Positions 6,196-6,718 of a DNA stretch of 6,718 nucleotides are shown piece by piece (position 1 is the first letter of the stretch; each line of letters begins with the position of its first letter). Source of the DNA: Bacteroidota bacterium (GTDB taxonomy: Bacteria; Bacteroidota; Ignavibacteria; UBA10030; UBA8401); the NCBI GenBank assembly GCA_030824175.1, contig JAVBYH010000399.1, positions 1 through 6,718 on the forward strand, in the 5' to 3' direction. The notes beneath the pieces were generated by a model. That model made no database searches, was not told where the DNA came from, and worked only from the letters and a program-made list of their open reading frames with translations. The translations under genes and the position numbers were made by a program.

Positions 6196-6718
6196 ATGGC
6201 GAATTCCACATTCATGCAGCGTCTTCGTGCAGGCGACATCCTTGTCTGCGACGGCGCAATGGGAACCGAACTCCAGAAGCGCGGCATTCCCACCGGCGGC
6301 TGTTCCGAAGAATACAACGTCACGCATCCCGAGGTGATCCGTGCGATCTACGCCGATTATTTCAGAGCCGGCTCCGATATGATCGAGACGAACACGTTCG
6401 GCTGCAACCGGTATCGGCTTCACATGCACAGCCTCGAACACAGGATGGAGGACCTCTGCACACACGCCGTGGCGCTTGCGCGACAGGCGATGGAAATAGC
6501 CCGCGCGGACGGTCGAGACGGCGCGATGTATATCTCCGGGTCCGTCGGACCAACCGGCGCGATGCTGGAGCCGCTGGGCGATGCGGTGGAATCCGAAGTG
6601 TACGACGCGTTCGCCGAGCAGATCGACGCGCTCACGGCCGCCGGCGTCGACGTCCTGCAGGTCGAAACGATGATGGCGATCGAGGAGGCTCTCCTCGCGG
6701 TGCGCGCGGCGAAGGAAC
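6196..6718 (+). CDS. Homocysteine S-methyltransferase domain protein, N-terminal 174 residues, cut by the right window edge
   Basis: The family transfers a methyl group to homocysteine to make methionine. The frame stays open from the ATG at 6196 to the edge. Visible are CDGAMGTELQKRG (18-30), EEYNVTHPEVIRAIYADYF (38-56), the signature GSDMIETNTFG (59-69), ISGSVGPTGAMLEPLG (113-128) and GVDVLQVETM (150-159). These are the successive strands of the S-methyltransferase TIM barrel. The pattern is closer to the N-terminal module of Thermotoga-type MetH than to betaine- or S-methylmethionine-dependent enzymes. The zinc-binding cysteines, expected beyond residue 200, lie outside the window, as would any pterin- and cobalamin-binding domains. 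It therefore cannot be decided whether this is full cobalamin-dependent MetH, a split MetH or a stand-alone enzyme. No Shine-Dalgarno precedes the start; ATG at 6214 is an in-frame alternative. It is divergent from kdsA and not part of that operon. Confidence 0.9.
   Translation, partial: MANSTFMQRLRAGDILVCDGAMGTELQKRGIPTGGCSEEYNVTHPEVIRAIYADYFRAGSDMIETNTFGCNRYRLHMHSLEHRMEDLCTHAVALARQAMEIARADGRDGAMYISGSVGPTGAMLEPLGDAVESEVYDAFAEQIDALTAAGVDVLQVETMMAIEEALLAVRAAKE

Noticed and set aside
1..6718. Mobile elements, CRISPR arrays, defence genes or RNA genes
   Set aside because: No transposase or integrase motifs, direct-repeat arrays, tRNA-like cloverleaf or rRNA segments were seen. The window is filled by core metabolic and envelope genes.

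Overview
The window is a compact stretch of GC-rich chromosomal DNA from a Gram-negative (LPS-making) bacterium. Seven genes lie head to tail on the minus strand and one gene lies on the plus strand at the right edge. The minus-strand genes, in transcription order from right to left, are kdsA, kdsD (KpsF/GutQ type), lptC, a long lptA/OstA-like gene, lptB, a type I-beta DAHP synthase gene, and tyrA, which is cut by the left edge. On the plus strand, the first 174 codons of a homocysteine S-methyltransferase gene (MetH N-terminal type) run off the right edge.

Layout. Bases 1-576 hold the tyrA start half. Bases 573-1589 hold aroF, which overlaps tyrA by ATGA. Bases 1614-2381 hold lptB, and 2381-3667 hold the OstA-like gene, which overlaps lptB by one base. 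Bases 3664-4218 hold lptC (ATGA overlap with the OstA-like gene), and 4202-5185 hold kdsD (17-base overlap with lptC). Bases 5236-6066 hold kdsA. Bases 6067-6195 are a relatively AT-rich divergent intergenic region that probably carries both promoters. From 6196 to the edge is the S-methyltransferase. Overlaps and gaps of at most 50 bases point to one operon starting upstream of kdsA.

Function. KdsD makes arabinose 5-phosphate and KdsA condenses it with PEP to Kdo 8-phosphate, the precursor of the LPS inner core. LptB, LptC and the OstA-like protein are the ATPase, the periplasmic/membrane-anchored link and the periplasmic bridge of the LPS export machine. The operon then continues into aromatic amino acid synthesis. 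DAHP synthase condenses erythrose 4-phosphate with PEP, and TyrA acts after chorismate and prephenate. KdsA and this DAHP synthase belong to the same structural superfamily, so one transcript carries two related PEP-condensing enzymes that feed two different pathways.

Organism. High GC, a mix of genes with and without Shine-Dalgarno sites, an LptC that looks like a lipoprotein and a 428-residue OstA-like protein suggest the Bacteroidota/Chlorobiota/Ignavibacteria side of the FCB group. This is an inference with low to moderate confidence. No mobile element, tRNA, rRNA, CRISPR array or obvious foreign gene is visible. I see no undescribed system; the interest lies in operon composition and in details of individual proteins.
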